Assembly: GCA_004802705.1 (NCBI GenBank)
Contig: SGPL01000491.1
Coordinates: 1-24,723 of the forward strand
Direction: 5' to 3'
Length of the DNA: 24,723 nucleotides
Origin: Bondarzewia mesenterica
Taxonomy: Eukaryota; Basidiomycota; Agaricomycetes; Russulales; Bondarzewiaceae
Both the position numbers and the translations under genes were made by a program. The notes beneath the pieces are model-generated. The model saw only the letters and a list, made by a program, of their open reading frames with translations, was not told where the DNA came from and did not search any database. Positions within the stretch are counted from its first letter, which is position 1, and the number at the start of each line of letters is the position of its first letter. Shown here one piece after another: positions 10,465 through 20,900 of the stretch.

Positions 10465-13156
10465 ATGGCCTCAGACATGACATACCCCCATTCACCCCCC
10501 TTCTCCACCTGGTCCGACTCTCCTCAGACTGTTCACAACGAGTCAACTCTCGCTTTCATGTCCACAAGACACCCCTATGCTCGAGCTCCCGCGCCGAGGC
10601 AGCCTCAAAAGGAGCCTGATCGCCGAGTTTGGCATCCGCAGACTGCCTTGTCTTCGAATGAGGACGCGGGCGGTTCTCAATCTCAGGCTATACCCCATCA
10701 GCACACCCCACCCCTCAGTTCCCCGCCATCACTCCTCCGCCGCTCACTGATCGACGACCCAGCATTCTCGATGGATCCATCATCTAATCCTCATTTTAGG
10801 CAGCCTCATTATCCTCCGCCCCCGCTTCCTCCTCATCAGCTCACTTTCTTCCCAGTTCAAGGAAGTATTATATCTCATTCTCATTCTCATATGCTCCCCT
10901 CGTCGGAAGGAACACTTCCACAGGATCACATAGAACATAGTGAATCCATGCCTAATCACCGCCTGAAGTCTCCACCTGTCGCTGATTTAAAGGCGAGCAC
11001 TGACCCGACGACAATCCTGCCGTTTCCCAATATGCCTTCATCTTCAACTGCGAAGTCATCTCTGTCCTCTCATCTCGTCAATGTCTCAATCTCGTCTAGC
11101 AGCTCGAACCCTTCCTCTCACTCATCTCACGAGTCTACCGAATATCCAGAAATGTCCAGATCATCCATTGACACACCGCCGGGCCTACCCACACCGCCCA
11201 CTCGGTCTTATTCTAGGCATCGGAAGCCCCCTCCAACATACGAAGAAACGGTAGAGTCCGAAGGTGGACCCTCCGCGATGCATGATTTGCCACTTCTCGC
11301 AGACAGCAAACCTCCACCCATTGTACTTTCCTACGAACGTCCCAAGCAAAAGCAACGTAGAACCTCCAGTATCCCATCACCTGTTGACCTGGACCGTATA
11401 GATGAACTAGACGAGACTGATCCCATGGGTCTGGGCTATCATCACAAAGGGCCCTATGATCTGATAGCTGCTGCCATCGGTCAAAATCTGACGACAGGCG
11501 TACCTCAGGAATTGAGGGTCAAGAAAGATACAGGTCAAGTGAGGCAAGAGAGCGACGGTGGTGAAGCCTCTGGGCCCAAGTCTTCTAGACGGCACAAAGT
11601 GTGTCATTGCCTTTTCATGTGAAGAGGATTAATCTGACTATGTATGCGTTCAGCATGAACCGGACTCCCTCGAAAATCTAGTTCCGATAGGTTTGAAGCC
11701 GGGTCAGATCGTTCCGAAAAGTTTCTTCAATTCCCAACCATCTGTCCCCACTTTCCCCTTGGAGCGCTCTCCAGCTACGTACCCTGCGGACCATTACCTC
11801 CAGCCTCCGAATGCCGCTTTGTACGGGCAGTCTGGGAGCGGGTATACGTCCACCACTGCGCCACCTTCCCCGCTTCGTCGCAATTTTACCCTTCCCATGT
11901 CTCAAGCTCAAGCTGAGCGTTCGCATCACGTCCCGCCCCCGAATCCTCAACAATTTTCATTTGATTCTACATCAGCTCCTGGGTCACGTCCTGTGCCACT
12001 CAATTACCCACCGCCACCTTTCGCGCGGACGAACATACAAGAAGGCCCATTTGTTGTCTCACCACCCGCCCCTCAATCTCATTCAAGGGCTGCTCCCGTG
12101 TATCATCCAGGGCCTGCTGAATATTTGCCTGTACCTGGCATACCCTTTGCCATTGCACCTAGCCCTTCACCCTCCCCAAAACCACTGCGTTCGAATACAG
12201 CTCCCCCGGAACATTGGCGCCCACTACCGGAGAACGGGTACAACAGGCCTCACTTGAATAATCTTGAACAGCATGAAATTTCTCTCGCCTCACGTCGACA
12301 AGCGATCTCGAATATACCTCCTCGAATTTCTTCGCACTATATCTCGCAACCTCGCCAACGCGAACCTGCACCTCTTATCCCTGTCCAAGCACAGGAGAAT
12401 ATTCCACCTCAACAACATGCTAGGTCTGCTCCTTTTACAGTCCCCGAGCCAGATCTCTCGTCCCGTGCGGCACGCCGACAAGCATCTCATATCGCCGCAC
12501 CGGCCCATCCTCGCGGTGTTGCCGCTCTGCCAACTGTTCAGAATAGTGGACCGCTCCATCGATACTTGCCACCCTCCGAGATGGTCGCAGCGCTGAAAGA
12601 AGCGGATTACCCGCTTCCCGGAGGTCCACCTCCCGACATCAATTTCCCACCACCTTCCATCATGTCATCTTCGTCGCAACAAAGTAGCCTTTCCCCTCGA
12701 CATATCCCGAGACATCTGGTCATGCCTGCGCCGTTGTCTCCTCCGCCAGAGAGCCTCGATGCCTCGTTTGATCCTTACGCTCTCGCTGACAAACGTCAGG
12801 TTCGTAATGCGAGAGTTGAGGTGAGGTTCGAGCAGCAGCCACAACCGCCGAGGTCACATGCAACTCTGATGGCGCAGAGCGGTGGAAAAAATCTGTTGAG
12901 GAAGAGGAGCGCCCCAGCAAATATGTCACAGCCTCGATCACCAGCCCAACCTCAGGACCCCCGCCAGGCGACGTCACCAATTCCGAGGCGACAGCAGTCG
13001 GCGCCGGCGCACCATGGCGGTATGCTGTCGTTGTTCGGCTTTGGGAAGGATAAGCGCACCGAGGTAAGAGACGTTGGGGGTCCGCGCGAGGTAGGGGACA
13101 CACATTTGAAAACTGAGGGGCGGAGGGCTCCGAGAAAGTTGAGTAGGAGGAGATGA
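10465..13156 (+). CDS. Large proline/serine-rich disordered protein, unknown function
   Basis: Exons 10465-11598 and 11654-13156 join in phase 0 across a 55-nt GT..AG intron to give 878 residues. The start is the first ATG of a long open frame, beginning MASDMTYPHSPPF. Almost the whole protein is Pro, Ser, His and Gln-rich and looks disordered. A PPxY motif (PPTY, residues 256-259) could bind WW domains such as those of Rsp5/Nedd4 ligases. The stretch across the splice junction, HEPDSLENLVPIGLKPGQIVP, is the least repetitive part and may be the conserved core. Near the C-terminus MLSLFGFGKDKR precedes a strongly basic tail ending RKLSRRR, which could contact membranes or nucleic acid. I do not recognise the family. 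A regulatory or scaffold role is only a guess from composition. Confidence 0.75.
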
Positions 13157-13911
13157 TGCTGGGCCATTACCCTTTCTCATTTTTCTTCTTCCTTTGGACT
13201 ATGGGTTCGCTGACTTCTACTGATGTAATTTTGAAGTTGCTTTTTCTCTATCCTTGCTCTCCTGTCTTACGAGAATTCACGATCGAACTTTCGCATCACG
13301 ATGCACATGATTCGTTGCTTGGCTGTTTTTCCATCTTCTCGGTTCGATTTCAGTGGGATTGCTACACGCATGTTTTTGGAACCTGCGACCGATATCGCCG
13401 TCTGTTCACAACTTCGGCTTTGTCTCGTTGAAACTGCTCCATCTGAAGCAGAGTCTTTTCTAGGTCTGTACCATATGCGTATAAACATCATTTACTCACC
13501 CGTTGTCTTACAATGTCTTTCCACATGTGCATGGATTCTGTAATCTTTGCATGAATCTCCTCTGGAGCGTTTTAAAACTGTGCCACGGCGCGAGGTCAGT
13601 CAAGATTCGTAGTGTGACCATTGCATCATGCGGGGACGGCTCGCGTACCATCATGAGATCCACTGGCGTGGAAGCTCACTGACGCGTGCTGGGACGCGTC
13701 GGTTACGATGATTGACTTCATTCCGCAGTGTCGACGTCGTGGCGTTGAAGCTGAGTGTCATGGGAGCAGTCATACTTATACCCGCAATTCATGTTCGCCA
13801 TAAAAGAGACGGCTGGACTGTGATAGTCTGCGACGACCCTAGATTTCCCGTTCTGCAATCTGACCTTCTGCCACAGTACCCCGGTCGAAACTTAAGTCCT
13901 ACACTAGAACG
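13157..13911. other. Intergenic stretch with paired ACGCGT motifs
   Basis: This holds the 3' flank of the Pro/Ser-rich gene and the upstream side of the HHE pseudogene. Open frames are short and unrecognised. Two ACGCGT sites (13682-13687 and 13694-13699) are listed separately. No RNA gene was seen. Confidence 0.5.
13682..13699. promoter_or_regulatory. Pair of ACGCGT (MCB-like) sites
   Basis: Two perfect palindromic ACGCGT hexamers start 12 bp apart, about one helical turn. ACGCGT is the MluI cell-cycle box bound by the MBF complex in yeasts. They lie about 210 bp upstream of the HHE start, so that gene's ancestor is the only obvious target; binding here is inferred. Confidence 0.4.
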
Positions 13912-14717
13912 ATGGCTACTGCTGCTCAAATCGATGTCATCCAGCAGATTAAGCTCGACCGTGATAATGTCCGTGACTTGTGGAGCCGGTGAGTACTCAA
14001 CTCGCCGTGTCTTTGTGTTGAATTTAAGTTGACGGTCTCTTTAGTTTCCAAGGAACAGCGAAGAGAAGGCTTCCATCGCCAATACTTTGATCAGGGAGAT
14101 GGCCATTCACAGTGACGCTGAGTGAGTCTGTCGCACTGTCGTGTCTGAACAAAATGAGTTGATGGTCTAACCTAGAGAAATCTCGATTTACAATGACTAC
14201 TCTCGTCTCGGCCTCAAGGGAACGGCTGAGCACAATAAAGGTTAACTTTCTATACTGTCTTAACTATCTGTGGGCGGCTTCTGACGACATGTCTGGTCTA
14301 TATGGGAGCATGCTGAAATAAAGGAGCTGGTTTACAATGCCGACTCGACGTCTCTACAAAATCCGGATTATGATTCGATCCTCAACAAAGCTGTTCAGTG
14401 CTTCCTATCTCATGCTAAGGAGGAAGAGGAGGACTAACGTCCTACTCTGAAATTGCACTTATCTGTTGAGGAGAACGATGTACGTCATCCTAGTACTTAC
14501 TTTCGTATGCAACTCACGAGAAAATGCGGAAATTGGCTCGCGAGTTCCTCAAGGCGCGCACGATGGTTCCGTCAAGGCCTCACCCGAAAGCCCCCAGACT
14601 GGCACAACTGCTCAAAAGTCGGCCGGCGCATCTGGATCTGTGCACGACAAGGTGGTGGAGAAGGTGGGAGATAGAGAGTTTGTTGACATCAAGTATGTTC
14701 ATCCCGATTCTTTCTAA
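13912..14717 (+). pseudogene. Broken hemerythrin (HHE cation-binding) domain gene
   Basis: Pieces of one HHE protein appear in order: VIQQIKLDRDNVRDLWSR, ASIANTLIREMAIHSDAEE, SIYNDYSRLGLKGTAEHN, EHAEIKELVYNADS, CFLSHAKEEEED, TLKLHLSVEEND, KLAREFLKARTMVPSRPHP and REFVDIKYVHPDSF. These include the expected iron-ligand His and Glu residues of a four-helix di-iron fold. Four problems block a full product: the frame slips by one base near 14056-14060 (unless an odd acceptor at 14052 is used); no AG acceptor in the correct phase precedes GAGCAT at 14306; an in-frame TAA at 14435-14437 interrupts EEEED/RPTLK, as if CAA had changed; and the C5 run at 14591-14595 is one base short for PHPKAP to join QTGTTAQK. 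The introns still present (13989-14044 or -14052, 14122-14175, 14480-14520) have GT..AG ends. Some indels could be assembly errors, but the nonsense codon and missing acceptor are not indels, so a pseudogene is the better reading. Confidence 0.72.
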
Positions 14718-15130
14718 GTTAGTGTACCGTATGTAGCTACAATTAAATGTACGAAAATATGTTTTTACAGTGACTTCGCCCGAATCAGCGTCACTATCAT
14801 CAAGGCTTCATGCTGAAAGCATAATCGAGTGCAAGTGATGCTGACATTCACTAGCATCAAGTGAAAACTAAATCTGATGCCGGACGGTAAATGCCCTCAT
14901 TCAGTGACTCCCTTTTCGACGATGTTTCTGCCCTTCGATCGCTTTCCCTCAGCGCGTCATTACACGTCATTGAAATAACTTACATATGTTGGCCACCGCC
15001 TGTGCATTTTTCGTATAAGAGCCTCCATCATCGCTTGCCTCGTCAGTGTCAGCACTCAGAGCATCCATCTCCCCACTTTCTCAGACTAGATACTTGATTC
15101 CTGCCCGCGGTATTGAGCCGCCAGATCCAA
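14718..15130. other. Intergenic stretch and caleosin 5' region
   Basis: No coding signal is recognised. A weak TATA-like TATAAG lies at 15014-15019, about 115 nt upstream of the caleosin ATG. An unseen 5' exon of the caleosin gene cannot be excluded. Confidence 0.4.
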
Positions 15131-16077
15131 ATGTACAAAATGCTCAGCCTAAGGAAAGACCCGCGGTCAGATATCGACCCAAACACAACAGCTCTAAACG
15201 CGCCTGTCACCTTCGAGCGACCTTACCGCCAAAATACACACGATACTATCGATAAACCTTATGTTGCGCGTGCATCAGAAGCTCCCAGCTTCGAGCACCC
15301 CCGAGGCTCACCTGATTATGCCCGCGAGCACCGCAAATATGTATGTCACAATCTGGGCATCCTGGGTCTCTGTCCCTCTGAAAAGGTCATTGTCAATTCC
15401 AGACTGTGCTGCAGCAGCACGTCCTCTTCTGGGATAGAGACAACGATGGCGTGATTTGGCCAAGCGATACTTTCATCGGTTTTCGTGAGCTGGGGTTCAA
15501 CGTGATTTTCAGCATCCTATCAACTATCATCATCAACGTATTTCTCTCTCTCCCCACAAGGTGTGTGTAATTGAACCCGCCCAAACGCACTCACCAGCTA
15601 ATCTTTACCGCGCCACCAAGGCTTCCCCATTCTTACCTCCCGGACCCTTTCTTCCGTGTCTACGTCTCCACCATCCACAAAGACAAGCATGGCTCGGATT
15701 CGGGGCTATACGATACCGAAGGACGCTTCGTCCCCTCGCGCTTTGAGGATATCTTCGCAAAGTATGCATCTACATCTTCCCCAACTCAACCCGCGGACAC
15801 GCTCTCGCTCAGTGAGGTCTTTCGTATGATTCGCGGTAATCGCGTCGCAGTGGACCCATTTGGGTGGTTTGCTGCCGTTTTTGAGTGGGGGACTTCCTGG
15901 CTCTTGTTACAGAAGGACGGCCGGGTGCACAAGGAGGACCTGCGCAGGATGTTGGAGGGATCACTCTTCTATGAGATCAGGGCGAGGAGGAAGGGTCCCA
16001 AGGGGTGGGATAAAGGATGGGGATTGGGCGGAGACGGGTTCATTAGAGGCAAGAAGATATTGCCATTCAGCTTGTGA
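15131..16077 (+). CDS. Caleosin-family protein (lipid-associated heme peroxygenase)
   Basis: Exons 15131-15340, 15403-15560 and 15621-16077 join in frame to 274 residues; introns are 62 and 60 nt, GT..AG. Caleosins are calcium-binding heme proteins of lipid droplets or ER that oxygenate unsaturated fatty acids using hydroperoxides. A single EF-hand loop is complete (D81-R-D-N-D-G-V-I-W-P-S-D92), with the conserved heme-ligand candidate His76 just before it (LQQHVLFWD). A hydrophobic segment (about 102-120) leads to a proline-rich turn (LPHSYLPDPFF), and a second conserved His lies in IHKDKHGSDSG (142/146). The C-terminal part (FRMIRGNRVAVDPFGWFAAVFEWG) is typical of the family. The start is the first ATG after an in-frame stop; the short N-terminus is the least certain part, and an upstream exon is possible. 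Confidence 0.9.
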
Positions 16078-16740
16078 AGGGGGGGATAGTGCTCGCGTTT
16101 AGTTAGAGTCGTACATAAACTAGACATTGATTCTATGCAATCATCGCATGAGAACAAGTCAACATGACATATATGCACTGCTTACTATATGCGAGACTGA
16201 ACGCTATCCCCTCAACAGCTTTTTTCCGACGAGCTTAAGGTTTGAACTTTGGTAGTCCCACGACCTGATTCCGAATGGTTAGGATGGCAATCAGTGCACG
16301 GAATATAGTACTTACCATAAACGTAACACCGACCTGTCGCATGCACCAACACTCTCTCCGCAGAATGAGTATCAATCCCACAAGATCTGAGAGTGATTTT
16401 GACTTCCGTCTTACTTGACAAGGATTGATATACTGATCTTTGGGCTTATATAAAGGCGAAACCCATCCACTCAATGGATGATCGCCCGTACCGCGATGAC
16501 CAAGAAAAGGTGACGATTTCAGCGAAGCCTATACATCATAAGTCTCCCGATGAAACAGAAACCTGACCCGCATCTCAATGCTAGATACGCCGTGTGAACG
16601 ACGGTTGTCTTACGCCATGACTAAACTGTAACAAGAGCACTAAATTGAGATGAATGCAGTTTTCTGAGAGGAAAAACAAGATACAACCAACTCGATTAGA
16701 GTCTCAGCGTTGGGACAAGAAAGATACAGATGCGATACAA
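16078..16740. other. Intergenic stretch between caleosin and SF3A2
   Basis: This holds the caleosin 3' flank, a possible small minus-strand spliced transcript at 16212-16455 (separate entry), and about 280 bp downstream of the SF3A2 stop with no coding signal. Confidence 0.4.
16212..16455 (-). other. Possible small spliced transcript with TATA box
   Basis: On the minus strand TTTATATAAG (about 16455-16446) is followed by a near-perfect intron at 16315-16265: GTAAGT donor, CTAAC branch point and CAG acceptor, 51 nt. The first ATG after the TATA box (about 16341) gives only an 18-residue peptide across the splice (MRQVGVTFM then VVGLPKFKP). Another frame stays open longer across the same junction (ending SSSEKSC) but has no ATG. 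It could be a non-coding RNA, a micropeptide gene or chance. Confidence is low because no product is recognised. Confidence 0.25.
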
Positions 16741-17626
16741 TCAGTAGTTTAGACGAAACATGAACTGAAAGCTGTACTGCTTGGTGTCCGGATCCCAGTG
16801 CGACCAGTTCCAATAACCTGCATCGTCGGACTCGTCTTCTATTTCCCGAGCGGGAATGCGGAAAGCAATGGTCTCATAAGGCTCAGCAGCCACCTACAAA
16901 GTAAACATCGGCTCATATCAATAGAAGGAAAAGATTAATAAAGAATATAAGACGTACTATGAGGTACTGATACGCCTTGTTCGGTGGCTCCCTCTTTTGC
17001 TCCCATGCACTCATAAAACGTCTTCGAGGAATGACCCCAATCTTAATTTGAGGAAGATGCACCTGCACCATCATACCTTCTTTACCCGTATCCTGGTCGC
17101 GCACCTTCGTTACGCGGTACCCTGGTCGCCCGATCTTGAGGAACACTTTACGCTGGATGTTCTGCTGCTGTGGTGCAACCTGCAGTTGACTGTCCTTCAT
17201 ATCACGCGCAGCACGGCGCGCGAGATTGGTCTGGTGCTTTTTTCCCTGAGTATGGGCCAGATAGGAGCCTTCGTTTGTGTGCAGGGTGAGACATAGACGA
17301 CATTCGAGAGAGCCCAGATGATTGCGCAGGATGTAGGGGTCCTACAACGCTGTCAGTTAAGAAAGAGGGGGAGCAATGGCATCAAAATACCTTGGCCAAG
17401 TCAATTGTCTCCAAAGCAAGCTTTCGTAGACGTTCGCGTCTGTCGACGTTGCTCTCGGACGCCCCTGCAACACCACCACCGCCGAATTTTGAACCGACAC
17501 GATTCTGCCAGTAATATGAGCTAAGTATTCATAGAACACCTGTCCAAGGCACGCACCTGATAATCTGTATATCATTTTAAGTAAATGGTAGCATAAAATG
17601 CAGTTAGAAAGGCAGCACTCACCCAT
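16741..17626 (-). CDS. PRP11: Splicing factor 3A subunit 2 (SF3A2/Prp11)
   Basis: Exons are 17626-17623, 17564-17557, 17504-17391, 17341-16958 and 16893-16741; introns are 58, 52, 49 and 64 nt with GT..AG ends, and phases join to 220 residues. The protein begins MDYQNRVGSKFGGGGVAG, as in known SF3A2 proteins. A U1-type zinc finger follows (LECRLCLTLHTNEGSYLAHTQGKKH), then the core KIGRPGYRVTKVRD, RRRFMSAWEQ and EPYETIAFRIP. SF3A2 belongs to the SF3a complex of the U2 snRNP and is needed for prespliceosome assembly in the nucleus. The C-terminus stops after FQFMFRLNY, without the proline-rich repeats of the animal protein, as expected for fungi. Exon 1 contributes only ATGG and exon 2 only 8 nt, a micro-exon. 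It is transcribed away from the RRP5-like gene. Confidence 0.93.
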
Positions 17627-17913
17627 GTTGGCTGACTTGGATGATTTGTGTACGAAGTCGAGGGGAAAGGCAAGGCAATAGTGCTGATATAAGCGAGCGC
17701 GATCATTTAGATCTGCTTTCCCGATCCGGTACCGTGGCAAAATTTCGATTTCTCTCCGAAATTACTGTCCGAAATTCACTGGTGGTTTGCACTTGTCTGC
17801 ATTGCTCAGGCTTCCACTTCTTTCCGCAGGCCAGCTCTTAATCCATTAATTGTGACAGCGTAGGTATTACCTTCAATCCGAATTAATTTTGCAGCGTTGA
17901 CTTTCCATCCAGT
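17627..17913. promoter_or_regulatory. Shared divergent promoter of SF3A2 and RRP5-like genes
   Basis: Only 287 bp separate the two start codons. The motif TCCGAAATT occurs twice (17755-17763 and 17768-17776), and a near inverted copy AATTTCG lies just upstream at about 17740. Shared control of two RNA-processing genes is plausible but inferred. No clear TATA box was seen. Confidence 0.45.
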
Positions 17914-20900
17914 ATGGCCGCCAAAAAGCGTCAATTGGAGGACACCGCGTCTGTCTCCAAGTCCAAAAAGACCAAAGTCGCGCCATCAGAGGGCAAGAAG
18001 GAGAAGAAGGAAAAATCATCTCAGCCTCTTCAACCAACTTCTCATGTTACATCCGAAGAGGTTGACTTTCCTCGTGGAGGTGGGTCGAGTTTCACACCTC
18101 TCGAAGTCAAGGCCATTCGCGCCGAAGCAGTGAAGGAGGCGAATGAGGAATTGTTCAAGGTGCGTCAAGCAATGGATACTTTTAAATATTCTACCAACAT
18201 TATCGTGTATCCAGGAGAAAGAACAGGCGAGCAAACTCAAGAAACAGCGACGAAAATCTGATGTCAAAGGGAAGGGACGAGCTATTGAGGGCAAGAGCGA
18301 TACATCGCGGATTGAACATCTCAATTACAAGGTATGCTGATAACGGCTCTATCAAACAGGTTGTCATGTTTATACCTTTGCAGCGTGTCACCGTAGGAAT
18401 GAAGATTTTTGCCCAAGTACTTTCCATACACCCTCTCGCCCTGATCGTCTCGCTCCCCAACCAACTGGTCGGGCACATACCTATCACGCAAGTCTCATCA
18501 GAATTAACGCGTTCGCTTGAAACAATGGACGTGGATGATGATGCGGCTGACCCAGACTCTGGAGATGAGGAGGGAGAGGGAAAGTCGTCTCGAGTACCAG
18601 ATTTATTCGAGATTTTCCAGCCAGGACAGTATGTGCGTTGTGTTGTGACAGCGGTCCATGCTGCAGGATCCACCGAGGGCATGTCCGGTGTTGGCCGGGC
18701 GAAGGATGAAGTTGAGAGGGCTAGTCGGAGAGTAGAATTGAGTCTAGTCCCGGAACAGGTTAACGAGGGTGTTGTGAAGGCGGATTTGAAGCAAGGCTTC
18801 GTATGTTGCACATGCTTTGTCGTTCGTTTCTACCCATTTGACATTCTTCGCAGACATTGTCAGCGGCTGTTCAAAGCATTGAAGACCACGGTTATATCCT
18901 CAATATGGGAATTTCTGGCATTTCTGGATTCCTGTCTTTCAAGGACTCACAAAAGCTTTTCGAGGACTTGCCAAGATTATATATCGGTCGAATTGTGGAC
19001 GTCACGGTTTCCAAGTTGTCAAGTAATGGCCGTACGTGCAACTTATCTGTTGCCCCAACAACTACGCGTTCTGCTTTCGTGAGACCGAAATGATCTTCCT
19101 TGCCAGCACATATCTAACACGCTTTGTTTAGCTCAGTGAAGTCACGAATGTAACCTCGGTTCTTCCTGGAGAACTAGTCCAATGCCTCGTCATGGCCGTT
19201 GGCTCTTCAGGCCTCAACGTTCAAGTCCTCGGTTTCTTCGACGGCACCTTGGACGAATTCCATCTTCCTTCAGGCGACCCGACGGAAAAGTTCAAAATTG
19301 GCCAGAAGGTGAAAGCGCGGGTGCTGTATGAGATCCCAGGGAAAACGCCGCCGCGTTTCGCGTTGTCACTAGCTGAACATGTCGTCGATCTAGGAACGAA
19401 GTCAACTGGAGGTAAAGAGGGACTGACTTTACAAGAGACGTATCCCGTTGGGACTATTTTTGATGCTGTCAGAGTGGACAGAGTGGAGAGTGAGCGTGGC
19501 TTGGTGGTCGAGGTACGGCCCGGCATCGAAGGTTTCGTTCACGTAGGTTTCTATCGTTGGTAAATCTCTCCCTCATCCCGAAGTGATGTTTTCCCTCAGA
19601 TTTCCCATGTGTCAGACGACCATGTCCCATCGCTCTCTTCCTCGTCGGGTGCATGGAAGCTCAATAGTGTCCATCGCGCACGAGTGACTGGATGTTTCCC
19701 CTTTGATGGCCTTCTCCAGCTCTCCATGCGCTCGTCTGTCCTCGAACAGAGATTCCTGCAGGTTGCAGACGTACAAGTCGGCGAGGTCATCAAGGGTACC
19801 ATCAAAAGGCTGGCCGACTCCGCATTATTCGTGTCGCTGTCGGGTGCGGTCGATGGCGTTGTCTTCCCCAATCATTACGCAGACATTATTCTCAAGCAGC
19901 CGCAGAAGAGGTTTAAGCCTGGGGCGTCTATCAAATGTCGAGTACGTTCCAGAAATGGACGGCAATCTCATGCGTTAACGTTGATCACAGGTTCTTACGG
20001 TTAATCCAGACCGGAAACGGATCTCTTTGACAGCAAAAAAGACGCTGGTTGAGTCGGATTTGCCCATTATCACGAAGTTCGAAGATGCGAAAGCGGGATT
20101 GATTACCCATGCTGTCATCTTCAGAGTCTCCGAACGACGGCTTCAGATCGAGTTTTTCAATAATATCAAGGGCTCTGTTTCCGCCAAAGAAGCCAGGTAC
20201 GTTTTTGACCAAGTTGGTAAGTTAATTTCAGCTGATTTGTCCTAGCGAAACTGCTGTTGGCCCTCTGTCGGAAGCATTCGCTGTTGGCAAGCCCATTAAA
20301 GTCCGTGTAATTGCTATTGACGCCGACAACCGCAACGTCATTGCCAGTATCCGACAAGCAGCTCCAAATTACGAATCTGCCGTTGCGGACATAAGCAGTG
20401 TGGAGATAGGCAACACCGTTGAGGGTGTGGTTTCCGAAATCCACAAGGATAATGCCGTCCTTACTCTCAAACCGACCCAAGTTCGTGCCCTCCTCTCCCT
20501 GAAAAATTTGGCAAATTTCCGAAGCGTCCCAGTCGCGCAGCTGCGCGGTGCTCTCAAGGTTGGCGAGAACCTAGAAGAGTTAGTTGTTGTTTCCCGTAAT
20601 CCCGAGAAGGGGATCGTTATCGTCGCGAATCGCCCAAGGACCAAGCCTGCATTGGAGCACAAGAACCCTTTAACAATTGACTCTGTAAAACCTGGACAAG
20701 TCGTTGGCGGACGAATTATCCGGCACCATCGCAAGGGCACCCTCGTCAAACTCTCATCACAGATCACGGGTACCCTTCATCCCACAGATGCGTCCGACGA
20801 CTACGAGGCAGGGACCGCCTTCCCTAATGTCGATACAATCATCAAGGTTACGGTTCTTGCTGTCGACAAGGAGAAGAAGCATCTTACCCTGTCGACTCGA

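Noticed and set aside
15046..15255. Alternative caleosin N-terminus in another frame
   Set aside because: It starts at a GTG and cannot join the APVTFERPYR segment that matches caleosins.
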